The notes under the pieces are model-generated. The model saw only the letters and a list, made by a program, of their open reading frames with translations, ran no database searches and was not told the DNA's origin. Shown in pieces: positions 1 through 11,003 of a DNA stretch of 64,000 nt. Each line of letters begins with the position of its first letter. Position 1 is the first letter of the stretch. This stretch comes from Ceratothoa steindachneri (taxonomy: Eukaryota > Arthropoda > Malacostraca > Isopoda > Cymothoidae): NCBI GenBank assembly GCA_963969495.1, contig OZ018324.1, positions 144,693,855 through 144,757,854 of the forward strand, written 5' to 3'. The translations under genes were made by a program, and so were the position numbers.

Positions 1-1230
1 CCTTCCGTCGAGCTCGTGTTCTTCCTGCTGTGGTAGTCGTTTTGCTTCCTCTTCTTGTTTTCTGGGTTCTTCTTTGTTTCTCTTTTTTATTTTTCTCTGT
101 CTGGGCAAGGCAGGCAGAGGTGTTTTGTCAGCTACTGGCTCATTTTCGGTCGCTGTAGGTACATCTTCGTCAGTTTTTGTTTCTTTTGTTGGCTTGGCTG
201 GTTCTGCTTGAGCTCCCTTGTTGCATGTCACCGAGAAAACTTTGTCTGACTGTGGGTTGTTCGGGAACGTGATAGATTCCAGGCCATTTGCCGCCAGCAT
301 TTTGTTCATCTTGGTATTGAATGAACCTGTGCAGGCTAGGTTCATCACATGCGGGTGAAGAATGCATGATAGCATTTTAAGACGGGTCGCATCGGTGAGC
401 TGTAGGAATATTTGCGGTTGTGCCGGCGTTGTGTTGGTTTGTGGTGGGATCTTGGTGGCTGTTACGTAAAAAATGTTCGACCTGTCAGCCACTACTCTCT
501 TCCTTCTTATGTGTTCCTTCCTTACTGGGCAATGCATGCTCAAGGTACGGTAGGGACCAGCGCAGTTAATGCACATCTTCGTGTCGTTAACGCAGTGCAT
601 CCAGTAGTGGCCGGTCTGTGCGCACTCTGAGCAGATCTTAGCCTTCTCCTTGTCTGGGCAGGCACTAGTAGGGTGTTCTTCGACCTTGTAGCAGGAGAAG
701 CAATTTAGTAGCTCGAAGAATCTCTCCTTTTCAATCTGCCCTGGAGAGATTATTATGGAAAATAGCTTCAGTCCTACTCCCTTCACCTTGGCCGCTATCT
801 CCATTTCTCTGAACACGATTTGAAACACGTGTTTGAGGTTCGGAAATTTAATCACTTCGGTCACCTCTGCCCATTCTTGATTTCTCTCTATTTCTTGTTT
901 GATTTCTTCGGCTGATCTTTCGCCTACCCATGGGTCAACTCGCCTGCATACGAAAGCCTTCCTTGGCGCTAGGGCTGGGGAAGGTTTGGGCTCTAGTCCT
1001 ATGGCGTCTAGTTCTCTTATGCCGGTTGTTGAGTTCAGCTTCACAAGGTCCGTCTGTGTGTGTCAAATTGCGGTGTATCCTCTGGTGGCCTTGATTAGTC
1101 TTTTAAGTCCAATCCCCAGTGTCCAGAAGATAGTCTCAAAGACCTTCCCTTTGTTGGGTTTCTCATTTCCAACTAGTCGCAGTGGGACCCGAAAGTCCAG
1201 AGACTCCCCCACTCCGTTCATTGCTGTGAC
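1..1230 (-). pseudogene. non-LTR retrotransposon ORF1 (gag-like), cut by window edge
   Basis: The reverse strand reads as one frame from about 1230 to the window edge, broken by a single TGA at 1065-1063. It encodes a LINE ORF1 (nucleic-acid-binding, gag-like) protein. Three CCHC-type zinc knuckles lie at about 702-530: CFSCYKVEEHPTSAC, then CSECAQTGHYWMHC, then CINC followed by MHC. A Lys/Glu/Pro-rich tail runs to position 1. The stop falls in a context (GYTAI-stop-HTQ) where a related ORF1 would have Arg, so CGA to TGA decay is likely. Upstream of about 1225 the frame closes. The protein resembles the ORF1 remnant at 6.5-7.8 kb, including the segment around IGLKRLIKATRGY, but is not identical. 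The family is clear; the clade is not. Confidence 0.8.
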
Positions 1231-2444
1231 GTGTTTTCATTGGTGGCAGGGGGGGGGGAGGTGCCCCACTCCGATTCTGTAAAGTATTACTTTACTTCTC
1301 CACAGGCGAGGCAGAAACACGAGGTATCTCCAATCAGTCTAAGCTTCAGAAAACTACTTCTCAGCCCTCGGGAATTTCTTCAACTTTTTATTTTTCGTCT
1401 ATTTCACCTTCTAAATCCTTTTAGCTTTGGATTGTTTTTTTTCTTCGATTTCCTCCTTTTCGTTTTGAGGAAGGTTTCTGATGAGTTTGGGGATCTATTG
1501 ATTCATTTTGCCTGTTAACCTTTTTCCTTAAGAGGTATCGATGAATCTCGCTTAAAACGATTAGAAGTGAGGATTGCTGTTTGAAATCTTTGAAAGTGAG
1601 ACTATCCAAACATCTGTTCCTTTCCTTGGGTCCAATATTTATTAATGATAATACTGATAATTCGTATCAGCATGTCTGCGGAATTGATTCATTTCAAGTC
1701 ATTTTCCCTAGTTCTTCATTACCACATTTTCTGTTATAAAAATCTTGACTAAAAAAATAAATTGAGTCTTAAATTTTTAGTCAAGAAAGTGAAACTATTT
1801 GCTATACCGTATCCTGTTTTTAATTTCTTTTTTAATCTAAAGTGTGCATCAAAGTTTTCTCCAGTTTTTACGAGTCTGATGTGTTAATAATCCTCTTTAG
1901 TGTACCAGTTATTATGTCCTGACGTTGATTGTACTTCTTCATAAACTGGTTTCACTTCAAAACAGAAAAATCACGAACATCTTATCTAACTTCACCTTTT
2001 CATACATATCCTATGAAAAGCAAAATCTAAACACCTTAGATAACCTCCAAATCAAAATATAATAAAATTCAACAAAAAATTCCTTAACATTCTGAGACAA
2101 AGTTCATATAAACCTTCAAGATCATATTACAAACAAATTATCCCTAATACTTTATTTTATGAATGAAAATTTTTTAACAGTTGAAACTTTAAATAGTGAG
2201 TCAGATATGTATGTATATTTAAAGCTTTTATTCAAGTTTTTTCTAAGATTTTCTTTACAGTTCGAAAAACCGGCCGCAGGGTTGGTTTTTGGTATATTTT
2301 AAAAAATATACGAAAAAAATAAATAGTGATTATCGAATATTTTTGAATTCTTTAAAAGAAAAATAATTACAAATTGTAAAGTTCAGAAAATGTATTAAAA
2401 TTAAGACAGGGTCTTTTTTGTGAGGGGGGGAAGGGTCGGATCTT
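1231..2444. other. AT-rich intergenic DNA with one hairpin
   Basis: No coding region could be supported here. At about 1744-1787 the sequence CTTGACTAAAAA and its complement TTTTTAGTCAAG form an inverted repeat of about 17-bp arms with a short AT-rich loop. The stretch 2316-2405 carries a dispersed repeat motif listed separately. Confidence 0.5.
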
Positions 2445-2710
2445 TTCTCTTATTACGGCGCAATTTCGTCTCCTCGGCCAGGTGGCTGAACGGCCAGTTA
2501 TTTGAATGAGTTGCTCCTCAGATAGATAGATGTCTGAGCTGCTTTTCTCATGCGCGGGAATCGAAGGATGGGATTATTTTTTATGTTATATTTATTTGGG
2601 TGGTTTGGTGGGGCGAATAGGAGGAAAATAAAAAAGTAAAGGCTAAAAATTATTTAGTAAAAGAAATAAAATTCAAGGAAAGTAAAAAAAAAGTAAAGGC
2701 TAACTATTAT

Positions 2711-2716
2711 CATCAC

Positions 2717-2757
<41 letters not shown>

Positions 2758-2766
2758 AATCATCAC
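2711..2766 (+). repeat. (CAT)n microsatellite
   Basis: About 55 bases of near-perfect CAT/TCA repeats, with minor interruptions at both ends. It lies in the non-coding part of the Merlin element. Confidence 0.95.
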
Positions 2767-2869
2767 TAACTCTATAATTTAAGAAGGGGACTTTTTTTAG
2801 TATTTGAATAATAATTTCATATTAGTTTGAAAGTTATGAAATTTTATTTTATCAAAGTTCAGAAATAAA

Positions 2870-3045
2870 TATAACGGTTGTATGCTAAGAAAAATGTGAA
2901 ATGCACTTTTATCAGATTTAGTGTAGCTTCACAATTATTTATAAATTTATTATATCTAAAAGGCTAAAATGTAAAATACATAAAAAAATAGGTTTTTTGC
3001 TCAAATGTGCATTTCACATTTGTTTTAGCATACGGCCGTTAGTAT
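2870..3045. repeat. hairpin-forming inverted repeat, possible short MITE
   Basis: The segment with GTATGCTAAGAAAAATGTG at about 2880 reappears in reverse complement at 3005-3040 (CACATTTGTTTTAGCATAC). Arms are about 35 bp, including AATGTGAAATGCAC, and are separated by about 95 AT-rich bases. A short foldback MITE inside the Merlin copy is one explanation. No target duplication was recognised. Confidence 0.55.
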
Positions 3046-3355
3046 CAAAATTTTGTGAATTTTTTAAAACCCAAAGAATTACAAATGGTGAAGTTCAGAA
3101 ACTTTATTTTTATATATCTTCTATAACTATATTTTGGCAACCTGATATTTTAAAAGTAGGAAAATTTAGTTTAGAGTTCCTTTTTAAAATTATTATAATT
3201 GGAGAAGTTCAGAAAATTTATAAAAATTTAACCATGGCTGCTTTTTTTTTAGATTTTAAATTTTAATCTTAGTAGCGAAGCCATTGGCTGGTTTAATAAA
3301 TAAAACTTTACAATGACTTTGTAATTTGAGCACCTAAGTCTTTTCCTTTATTTCG

Positions 3356-4159
3356 TTATCTCCATAAAAATTCGCACATATAGGAGTCGATTAGAGAACG
3401 AGCGGCTCCACATTCCATTTTATTCCTTATTTTCGCCTTGGCCCAAAGCGACTCTGTTTGGTTTGTGTGGTCACTTGTTTCTGGATCTTTAAAGTTCTTC
3501 TAGTGGTTAACAGTCAAATGTTTATGAGAGCATCTCTGGCAAGGAATCAATTCCATTGTATGCATGACACTTATCAGAAATAATAGTCGTGCCAGGCAAT
3601 AAACATCCTTTAATTATAGATAATAATGCTTCCGCCAATCTATCAGGAACTGCATACATGAAACACTCGCGCGTTTCCCTGCAAATCCCTCCGAAAACTC
3701 AATACACTCGAAAAACCCTCCCGACATTGTTCTTTCTTCGTGTGAACATGGATTCATCTATTTCTACTGTCAATCCATTTCCACCGATCTTTATAGGATT
3801 TTGGATTAACGAATTTGCTCACACCAAGGATATAGTTCTTCCAGTCCGTAATAGCATTGCATGAAATTTTTAGTTGTTCTTTACAAAAAACAGTAGTTTT
3901 TAAGTTGTTGCACCATCCATGAATGAAAATGATGATTGTTTCCATAGGTAGTTTTAACCAGGTATCGCTTCTCAATCCGGATTTGCTTTTACACCATTGT
4001 TTGTGACAGCGACATACACGTGGGTAATGGGGACAACGAAAGCTTCATGCTGTGTCTATTTTTGCAAATTCTCTGTTGATGCACAAAACCTCTTTCTTGC
4101 AAATACTTGACTGCTTGTTCGATATTTTTTACCTCCCTAGCAAGTTCGTGCGTTGTCAT
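3356..4159 (-). pseudogene. Merlin/ISXO2-like transposase, frameshifted
   Basis: From the ATG at 4159 the minus strand reads an N-terminal region (MTTHELAREVKN, then KYLQERGF) and a Cys-rich segment with CRCHKQWC, reached only after a frameshift near 4040. Next come KLPMETIIIFIHGWC, then ITDWKNYI, then the DDE core: VEIDES (first Asp), WVFGG with the Trp codon now TGA, VPDRLAEALLSIIK, PGTTIISDKCHAYNG (second Asp), and HTNQTESLWAKAK (Glu region), ending with YMCEFLWR before a stop at 3358. The motif order is that of eukaryotic Merlin transposases related to bacterial IS1016/IS1595. At least two frameshifts and three in-frame stops are visible, so no active enzyme is made. Confidence 0.8.
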
Positions 4160-4387
4160 TTCTTAAGGCTGAAAACAATGCTTTTGCTTCCAAACAAACC
4201 AAAGGATATCGTAAAACTAAAAATGTCACATGCTACTCACTCGAGTAACCGACCATTCAAGAAATAATACTTGAAGAGCTACTCACTCGAGTAACCGGCC
4301 GTTCAGCCATCTGGCTGAAGAGATGAAATTGTGCCATAATAAGAGAAATTTTTTTTCTTATATAAAAGCACTTCAAAAGCAAAAAAT

Positions 4388-5465
4388 TATAATATGGACG
4401 TCGTCATCGGAGATGTGAGGTCAGTCTTTGACAAGGTGTCGATGCCTACCCTAAAAAAGAAAATAAACCAATTGGGAATGGAAAAAAACATCGCCAAAAT
4501 CCTCTCTAACTACCGAGAAGAATGCAAGGAAATATTGAGAATTAACAAGTACGAAAGACAACCATTTACCATGGAAAAAGGTGTACTCCAATGGCAGTGG
4601 CGGCTCGTAGCTAAAATTAGTGGGGGTGCTGTATCAGATTTTTTTTAGCATCGTTTTAATATTGTGTAAAAAGAAATAAACATATAAAAATAAAATTTAT
4701 ACATAAACTTGATAAAATCCTCAACAGAACAAAATCAAACATTTTTTAATTGCAAATAGCTTCAATTGTTACATTCATTTTAAAACGAAATCCATTCTTT
4801 TTGTTTTAATTTGCGCCAAAAGATTAATTATTTTCTCCTTCATCTCTTTAAGACTATTGAGGAATCTTTTCTCCATTGAAAGCACTGCAAGTGCATTTAG
4901 TCTTCCAGAATGCATAAAATAAAAGAATCGAGGAAAATATGAATTAAATTCTACACTTTATCACATTCAAGAATATAAATACGTTTTAAGCACAACACAC
5001 GTGGAGGCAAAAGGAAACACTACCTTACACCAGCACACCAGGGTCGGCACTGCGTGAGCCACAAACCTCTCTCTCCCTTGCGTACGGCTTCTTATCTTGG
5101 ACATGTGATCATGCACATAACAGCCAAACACCGCGTCACTGGAACTATGAAGCGCACAGTTCTATACAAGGATTTTTGTATTTTTTTCACGAACTAGGGG
5201 ATAGCTACTGGCATTAAGCTTAAGGATTATATAATGTACAAGTATAAAAAAATTAAAGATAAAAAGACTCATTATATTGAATTTTATCGATAATATAAAG
5301 TGGAAATAAGGTGTGCTGCAGTTCCGCAGTGCCTATACACGAACCGCCACTGCCCAATGGTGCTGTTTGAGCCCCACTATGTGTGTGATATATACCAGCG
5401 ACTTCCCTCCCCTATCCACGATTACGTTCAATATTTTCAACTAGCAGATAACATTTCACAAGTAA
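4388..5465 (+). pseudogene. LINE reverse-transcriptase fragment, split by a MITE
   Basis: From about 4394 the plus strand reads DVRSVFDKVS (RT motif A region), then LKKKINQLGM, then ILRINKYE and MEKGVLQ, where it is cut at 4594. It resumes at 5361 as GAVLSPTMCVIYTSDFP (motif B and beyond) and QLADNIS, which corresponds to the catalytic ADD box with the second Asp changed to Asn. The frame then ends near 5465 against the opposite-strand LINE. The pieces rejoin across the MITE once one copy of the 8-bp duplication is removed. This is a jockey/I-like RT fragment; the rest of the element is missing. Confidence 0.75.
4595..5352. mobile_element. non-autonomous hAT-like MITE (758 bp)
   Basis: The left end CAGTGGCGGCTCGTAG is matched by the inverted right end, which read outward-in is CAGTGGCGGTTCGTG. 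This is a hAT-like terminal pattern. It is flanked by TCCAATGG (4587-4594) and CCCAATGG (5353-5360), an 8-bp duplication with one mismatch, as expected for hAT. Removing the insert restores the reading frame of the LINE RT. The interior is AT-rich with no transposase, so it would have moved with an enzyme from elsewhere. Confidence 0.85.
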
Positions 5466-6448
5466 TTTTTCTTCTTGTTGTTCATATATTAGATTTTTTA
5501 GTTCTTCCTTTACTTCTCTACTACGATACATTGTCTCACGGATGTTCCCATGATAATACTCATTTGATACAATTTATTCAACTCATACAGAAATTGTTAT
5601 GTATGCGGATTGGGGAATTGACACTCTGTCAGCCTCGATCATCTGGGTCTCAAGCCATTCCAATTCCTCGTCTATTTCTTCGAGCGTTGCTTCTTCGAGG
5701 TTCGCCGGGATGTAGTTTCTTAACAATCGCTCGTAATTATCCCAATTCGCCCTGCTGTAATTCTTCCTTGTATAGTGCAGGTATCTATATAGGGTTAATC
5801 TTTATATTGAGGTTAATTCCTATGTGGTCGCTACAAGGTATCACTTCGGGGTTTATGTGATAATTGTATCGTACGAGGAAGTTAGCCAAGCAAATATCTG
5901 GCTTGGTGGCATTCCTTTCCATGATGAATATCGGGAAGTCGGACCCCAGTCTCTGGACGATGTTCCTGTTCAGCAGAGTGTTCAAACATCTGCCTATACC
6001 GTTAGTGCGAGTTTACCCGGACTCGGCACTTTGTTTATTCAGGTCCCCAATAAATATCGTAGGGAGCCTTCGCCTGAATACACTCATGATGGTTCGGTTA
6101 GGCAAATAGTCGCGCCTCGGAGGTTGGTATCAAGTGGCAACCAACCATCTTCCTCAGGCTTATTTCGACCTCAATGGCGAGCTACGAATCTTCTAAATTC
6201 CTGAGTTGCTTGAATTTTATTCCCTTCTTGACCGCAATGGCTGCACCGTCGTATCGTTCTTGAGAATGGTTCACAGTTAGCACGTCGTAGTTCCATATCT
6301 TGATTATGTCACTATCCGTGCTAACCATGTGTTCCGAAATGAGTATTATATCGACATCGATGTTTCTAATAATGTTATTGTACTGCACTCTTTTCGTGAT
6401 CCATCCGTCGGTGTTAATGCTCAAGATTTTTAAGCTGTCTCTTTGCAT
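5450..6448 (-). pseudogene. LINE ORF2 N-terminal part: AP-like endonuclease and linker
   Basis: Starting at the ATG at 6448, the frame reads SLKILSINTDG (endonuclease Asn motif), then IILISEHM (Glu motif) and YDGAAIAVKKG. After frameshifts the C-terminal half reads RNATKPDICLANF and CSDHIGINL, the SDH catalytic end of the domain. The linker (NWDNYERLLRNYIP, then LEEIDEELEWLE) follows toward 5600. Past 5600 it is heavily shifted. The element is cut off near 5450 by junction with the opposite-strand RT fragment, so no RT is left. It lies 14 bp downstream of its own ORF1. Confidence 0.75.
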
Positions 6449-6461
6449 TTTAAGGATTTAA

Positions 6462-7797
6462 CTACCGCTTTTTTAGTCTGGAGTCCCTGTCGGGAACTTT
6501 TTTGCTAGCTGGAGATGGATTTTTAGCATTTTCATCCTGAATTGGATCCATGTACTGGTTCTTTTTTGGTTTCTCTTTCTCGGGGCAGCTGGGAGTCTTT
6601 AGCCTACTCATCGATGCCCTCTGTGATCTTGTTCTGGGTTTTTTGTCATCTTCTTCTTTCTCCTCTTCTTCCGAGTGCGAGTCGCTTGAAGACTCATCTT
6701 GGGTATCATCTGAATTATCCTCAGATGCTACCTGCAGCACTTCTTCTGGAGGGGGAGGTGAGGCCTGACTCATATTGAGTATCCTCAATGAGTCAGTTGT
6801 CTTAGGCACTTTTATTGTTGAGAGGTTGTTTGCTTGCAGCAGTGAGTTGAGCTCTTTCTCATAGCATACATGGTTTCCCATGTTTGCTTCGTGTGCGTGT
6901 ATAATGCAAGTGATGATTTTCGAGCTGACCTCGCTATTCAAATTCATCGTAAGTTGCTTGACTGTAGCTGTTTGATTGTTCTTAGCAGCAGCCCCCGCGT
7001 AGCTCTGAGTGATACGGGTCCGTGCTTCTACCTCTCTTCGTTTTATTACCTCCTTCGCTGTGGGCAGTTGAGCGCGAGAGTCCTGTGTTCTCCGACGCAG
7101 TTCAGGCATTTCTTTGTTGTTGCATTACATTCTTTAAATCGGTGACCCTCTTTCCCCTACTTAGAACAGAGTTACTTGTCTTTGTTGAGGCAGGAGTAAC
7201 TTGTGTGGTTTTCAAGTTTATAACAAGAAAAGCACATCTGCACATTCTGGATCTTTTCTTATTCGATGTTTTCTGATGGAATTCGCATGTTGAAAACGAG
7301 TATTCCGTCTCTTTTTGTTTTTTGGGCTATTTCGGTGGTCTTAAAAGTTATTTTAAAAACGTGGGTGTGATTATTAAGCTTAATAATCTCTTTTATCTGT
7401 GCTCCTTTCTCCAATCCAGTTTTCTATTTTTCTACAGATGACGCTCCTGTTTGACGCCACCTGTGGAGGGGTTCTTGCATCTAACCCCAATTTTCTTCAG
7501 CGCTTCGGTACCTCGGTTGGATAGAATCTTGTCCATGTCCTTGTTCTCGGAGCATAGCGCTATGTACCCGTGGCTGACGTCAATCCGCCGTATCAGTGCA
7601 ACCTTGAGTTTTGCGAATAGAACTAGGCACACCTGGCTTTTGGCCGGAACTGCTTGCATGGGAGGGCCCTCAAGGGGAACCTCTTGGTTTGCTGCTCCAT
7701 TTGCCCTGGTGGAGGAATCCTTCCTCTTGATTATTCCTTGTCCTTTTCTTTCTTTTATTTCTTCTTTCTGTAAAAGGTGGTTAAAAAACTCTGTCAC
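6462..7797 (-). pseudogene. LINE ORF1 (gag-like) of the same element
   Basis: The N-terminal part (ATG at 7797) reads as a 121-residue frame with a segment similar to the 1-kb ORF1 copy. Zinc-knuckle remnants follow in broken frames at about 7290-7080: CFSCYKLENHTSYSC, then GHRFKEC, then CLNCVGEH. A one-base shift just after the last knuckle puts the remaining 215 residues (7109-6462) into another frame. That tail starts KEVIKRREVEAR and ends in a Ser/Asp/Glu-rich, then Lys/Arg-rich region. Its position directly before the endonuclease ORF supports one ORF1-ORF2 element. The copy is dead. Confidence 0.75.
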
Positions 7798-7799
7798 CC

Positions 7800-9600
7800 G
7801 TATTTAAAGTGAGTGATGTGTGATGAGTGTTTTCAAAGAAAATTAGACTTAGTGTGGGGTATTCACCGCCATATTGTGGCCCTGTGCTCCCGCGAACTAG
7901 CACTGCAATTGATGGGATGATGGATGATAAAGGAATGGACCCAGGAAGAGATTCTTCCAAGGGATGACTTATGGCGGATTTGATGATGGGTGAAGGCCGA
8001 ATCAACTTTCTTCACCCGGGGGTGCCGCCCCCTTGTTGTTTTTTTTTAATTCGCGACTGCATCCTCCATAGCATAGATACGGTTATATGTCCCTCTATGA
8101 TCTTGGCGGAAATCCCTATCGACAAAGCTAAAAGCTAAATCAACGAGTTCGCAGTCCGTCCCTTATTCCGGAGAGGCTCTGAAATTGATTTCTGCTGTGG
8201 GATAATCCTCAAACCAGCTTCCGTCAATTCCCCCAATTATGCCATATCACAGTCGACTGGCATAGTTGGAAAGAGGGTTGTGAGTAGTCCAGGTCCACGA
8301 TTGCACGGTGCCCCCGGCGGGGAACGATATAGGAAGCTTAAGCGCTCATGTCAGCTTCACGTGACCGATGAAAAAATAGTAGTATTAATCTCCTTCAAAA
8401 ACAAATGTCGGGCTGATACAAATAGGCTGGCTTGGCTCGGGCGTCCTTACTTCGAACGTAAGAATACAGAAAATGAGACTATTATTCGGCAAGAAAACTT
8501 AAAGTAAACACGTCAAATCTTAGCAGCGAATAACGTTCCGTCTAAAATTTCATCAACCAAGTAAATGACTTCATAATTAGGACAATTTCTAAGTGTATAT
8601 ATACATATACCTATATATGTGCACAAAATATAAAACTTAGTTATATATTTTTTAAAAATTAAAAGTGGACAATAAAAACAAAAGATCCGAAGTGAACAAT
8701 AAAAACAAAAGATGCGAAATGGACAAAAGAAACAAGAACAAAATATAATGTAAAATTTTTAAAAAACAAACCTAAAATCAAAACAAAGATTAATGTGAAA
8801 AAAAGGAAATATATATACATAAAGAAGAACATAAGGTATATAGACAAAATAGACTCAGAATCTCAATACAAAGGTTTAAATGCTTTCTAACATAATGGAA
8901 AAAAAAAGAAAACCTTAAACGAGGCACAAGTAAAGCACTCGCCAGAGAATCTCTCCCTAAGACACTTTTTCTACTACCTAAACCCTCTCTTCTCTCCTCC
9001 ACATATTTTCTACCTTTAATGACTATTGGACATTAATCATTTTAGTATGTTTGAAGATTTAAAAATACAAGTGACGAAACGTCACGATGAAATACAAATT
9101 TAAAGCCAAATTCAAAAGAGATGGAAATATTCTAGAAACTGAATGCACAATGCAAATAATACATAAAATTTAGGGCTGATTTATACTTAATTCTGAACTT
9201 CACCATTTGTAATTCTTTTTTTTTTCAAAATTCTAACATATTCGATAATCATATTTATGTTTTCTGAATTTCCCTATTTCCCATCCCTTTTCTTTTAAAA
9301 AATTCCCAAACATTCTATAATCATATTTTTCTCAAAAAGTTCAATTTTCATTATTTTTTTTGATAATTAAAGTAACAAAAATGGTCATTTCAAACTTTCA
9401 AAAAATTCTTAGGAAATATCCCGAAAATTTTCCAAGTTAAAATAGTGTTACGGAAGAAGGCCATTGGTCTCAAATGGTTGATTTGTGATCCCTCGTACAG
9501 TTTCTTTCCTAAGATTTAGGATTCATGAGATAACTAACCCGTATGTAATAGGTAATTATATACTAGTAAAATACATGGTTATTTATAATTTTTTTATATG
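7800..9600. other. no gene seen
   Basis: The first 250 bases may be 5' leader of the minus-strand LINE. A 75-codon ORF at 8280-8507 has no recognisable domain. At about 8664-8740 a 27-28-bp unit (ACAATAAAAACAAAAGAT core) repeats about 2.5 times. At 9178-9320 there is an inverted copy of the dispersed TTACAAATGGTGAAG repeat. The rest is AT-rich and unassigned. Confidence 0.5.
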
Positions 9601-9760
9601 TTTAAAGAGTTTTAAATGGATAATTTTTTAATTTTAAGACTAAGATACTAAACTACATTCAAATGAATGAATTCATAAGTTTTAATGTCATTTTTCAAAG
9701 TAGCGTTAATGGAAGCCATGCTATGGAGTACTAAATTGATGGAAGCCATGCTACCAAGTC

Positions 9761-11003
9761 TTGCAAAAGTTTGTTACACTCTGAGGGGAAGGGGCTATCT
9801 TTCGATTATTTTTTTTAGGAGCCTATGTGGCGACTTTTATCTTTTGAGATGCTTATGTGTGTGATAGAAAAATTTCGGTCAAAGAAACGTAAATTTCTAC
9901 TTTTCCACCACATGCCATTAAAACGGGGTTTTTTTTTCATTATGTGCCGAGATGGAAGTGAAATTAATGGAGATCTGTGCTCTCCTGCGCGCGGGCCACA
10001 TGAAGTCTGACATCGCCAAGCAGCTCAAGGTCAGCAGGATGACCCTCCACAGAGAGGCAGAGTGGCCCAAGAACGGGGCAGATCTCAAAGATCGGCCTCG
10101 TTCAGGCAAACCTCAAGTTGTCAACTGTTTGACTGTGAGAAAGGCCTTCAAAAGTGCTCCGAAGCTCAAAATGACTACGCTCGCAAAGAAGAAGAACATC
10201 TCGGTGGCCACGGTGGCCAGGGCCGTCAAAGAGAAGGGCGGGAAAGCTTGAGGGGCGTGGCAAGGCCTCTGCTCACCGACCGTATACGAAAACAATGTCG
10301 AAAGCGCTGCCGTGGCCATCTTAACGAATTGAAGAGTCATGGTAATCTTATTCTCTTTTTTTCTGATCAAAAAACCTTCACGGTCGATCTGGTCATCAAC
10401 AAGCATATCGACAGCGTTGTAAGCTTCGGTCAGGAGGTCTTTGAGGTCCGCTACGTGTACACGGCCCGGCCAAGCACCCGATCTCCGTGATGATGCTCTG
10501 GGCCGTGGCTTCGAATGGCCAGAAGACTGGTTACAGTCTCACCGCAGCCGATTAGGATATTTTCGCTACCAAAGTCCTGCCCTTGGTGATAAAGATCACA
10601 AAGAAAGTGAACTACGTCTTTTAGGAGGACGGTGCCCCGGCTCACACGGCAAAGGCAGTTCAAGAATGGTTGGGGTGTAACAGGAACTTCTGATTGAATG
10701 ATTTGGGGCTGCCGCAGTCGCCCTATCTAAATCTCCTCGACTACTGAGCGCATGTCGAGAGCAAGGCCTACAAGGTTCGCCACAGCAACAATGACAAGCT
10801 GAAGTCCTCCGTTAACCGCGTGTGAGCCAGTATGAATAAGGACTTCGTCTGCAACATGTGCGCGACCTTCAGGTCTCGCCTGGAGCGCGTCGGCGGCGAG
10901 CCACATTGGTTCACTGCCGAATAAAAACATGTCTAACTGCATCAAAACTATCATTGTGACCTTCGTTGAACCCGTCGTAACGAGTGTAACAGGACTTTTG
11001 CAA
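9761..11003 (+). mobile_element. mariner-like transposon with short inverted ends
   Basis: The left end TTGCAAAAGTTTGTTACACT is matched in inverted form at 10982-11003 (TTGCAAAAGTCCTGTTACAC when read inward), about 22 bp. The 1.24-kb length fits a full-length mariner. The inside carries a decayed transposase on the plus strand. I could not settle the TA target duplication because the bases outside the ends differ. Confidence 0.75.
9952..10950 (+). pseudogene. mariner transposase, frameshifted
   Basis: The N-terminal 99 residues are intact: ATG at 9952, LMEICALLRAGHMKSDIAKQ (helix-turn-helix), DRPRSGKPQ (the GRPR-like linker), and LAKKKNISVATVARAVKEKG (second HTH). After a shift near 10250 the catalytic core is still readable: FFSDQKTFTVD (first Asp), VMMLWAVASNGQK, EDGAPAHTAKAVQEWL (second Asp), LPQSPYLNLLDY (third Asp region) and FRSRLERV. 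Stops occur after NYVF, after CNRNF and elsewhere. The long GAPAHTAKAVQ type is one I associate with mariner families abundant in sea lice and other arthropods; that is recollection, not a search result. Confidence 0.8.

Larger units (their letters stand above)
2316..3230 (+). repeat. dispersed AT-rich repeat built on TTACAAATGGTGAAGTTCAG
   Basis: Versions of a segment ending in TTACAAATGGTGAAGTTCAG occur at about 2316-2405, 3045-3115 and 3125-3225. A reverse-complement copy lies at about 9178-9260. The 2.3-kb and 9.2-kb copies also share the preceding GATTATCGAATAT element, so about 75 bp is shared. Nothing identifies its class. Confidence 0.55.
2445..4347 (-). mobile_element. Merlin-type DNA transposon, about 1.9 kb, with inverted ends
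   Basis: The ends at 2445-2520 and 4271-4347 are inverted copies of each other over about 75 bp with a few transitions; the shared core includes CTCTTATTA and GGTGGCTGAACGGCC. Between them lies a broken transposase read on the minus strand whose motifs match the Merlin/IS1016-like (ISXO2-type DDE) family. The right end has a subterminal direct repeat: CTACTCACTCGAGTAACCG occurs at about 4233 and again at 4279. The left third (2520-3350) is non-coding and holds a CAT microsatellite and a hairpin. I could not fix a target-site duplication. Frameshifts and stops mean this copy is dead. Confidence 0.75.

Noticed and set aside
899..1282. 127-codon plus-strand ORF
   Set aside because: Antisense of the LINE ORF1, whose motifs are on the other strand.
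8200..8260. GCTTCCGTCAATTCC, reminiscent of a conserved small-subunit rRNA site
   Set aside because: Bases around it do not continue to match rRNA as far as I can judge; short chance match.
8280..8507. 75-codon plus-strand ORF
   Set aside because: No recognisable domain and no homologous copy in the window.
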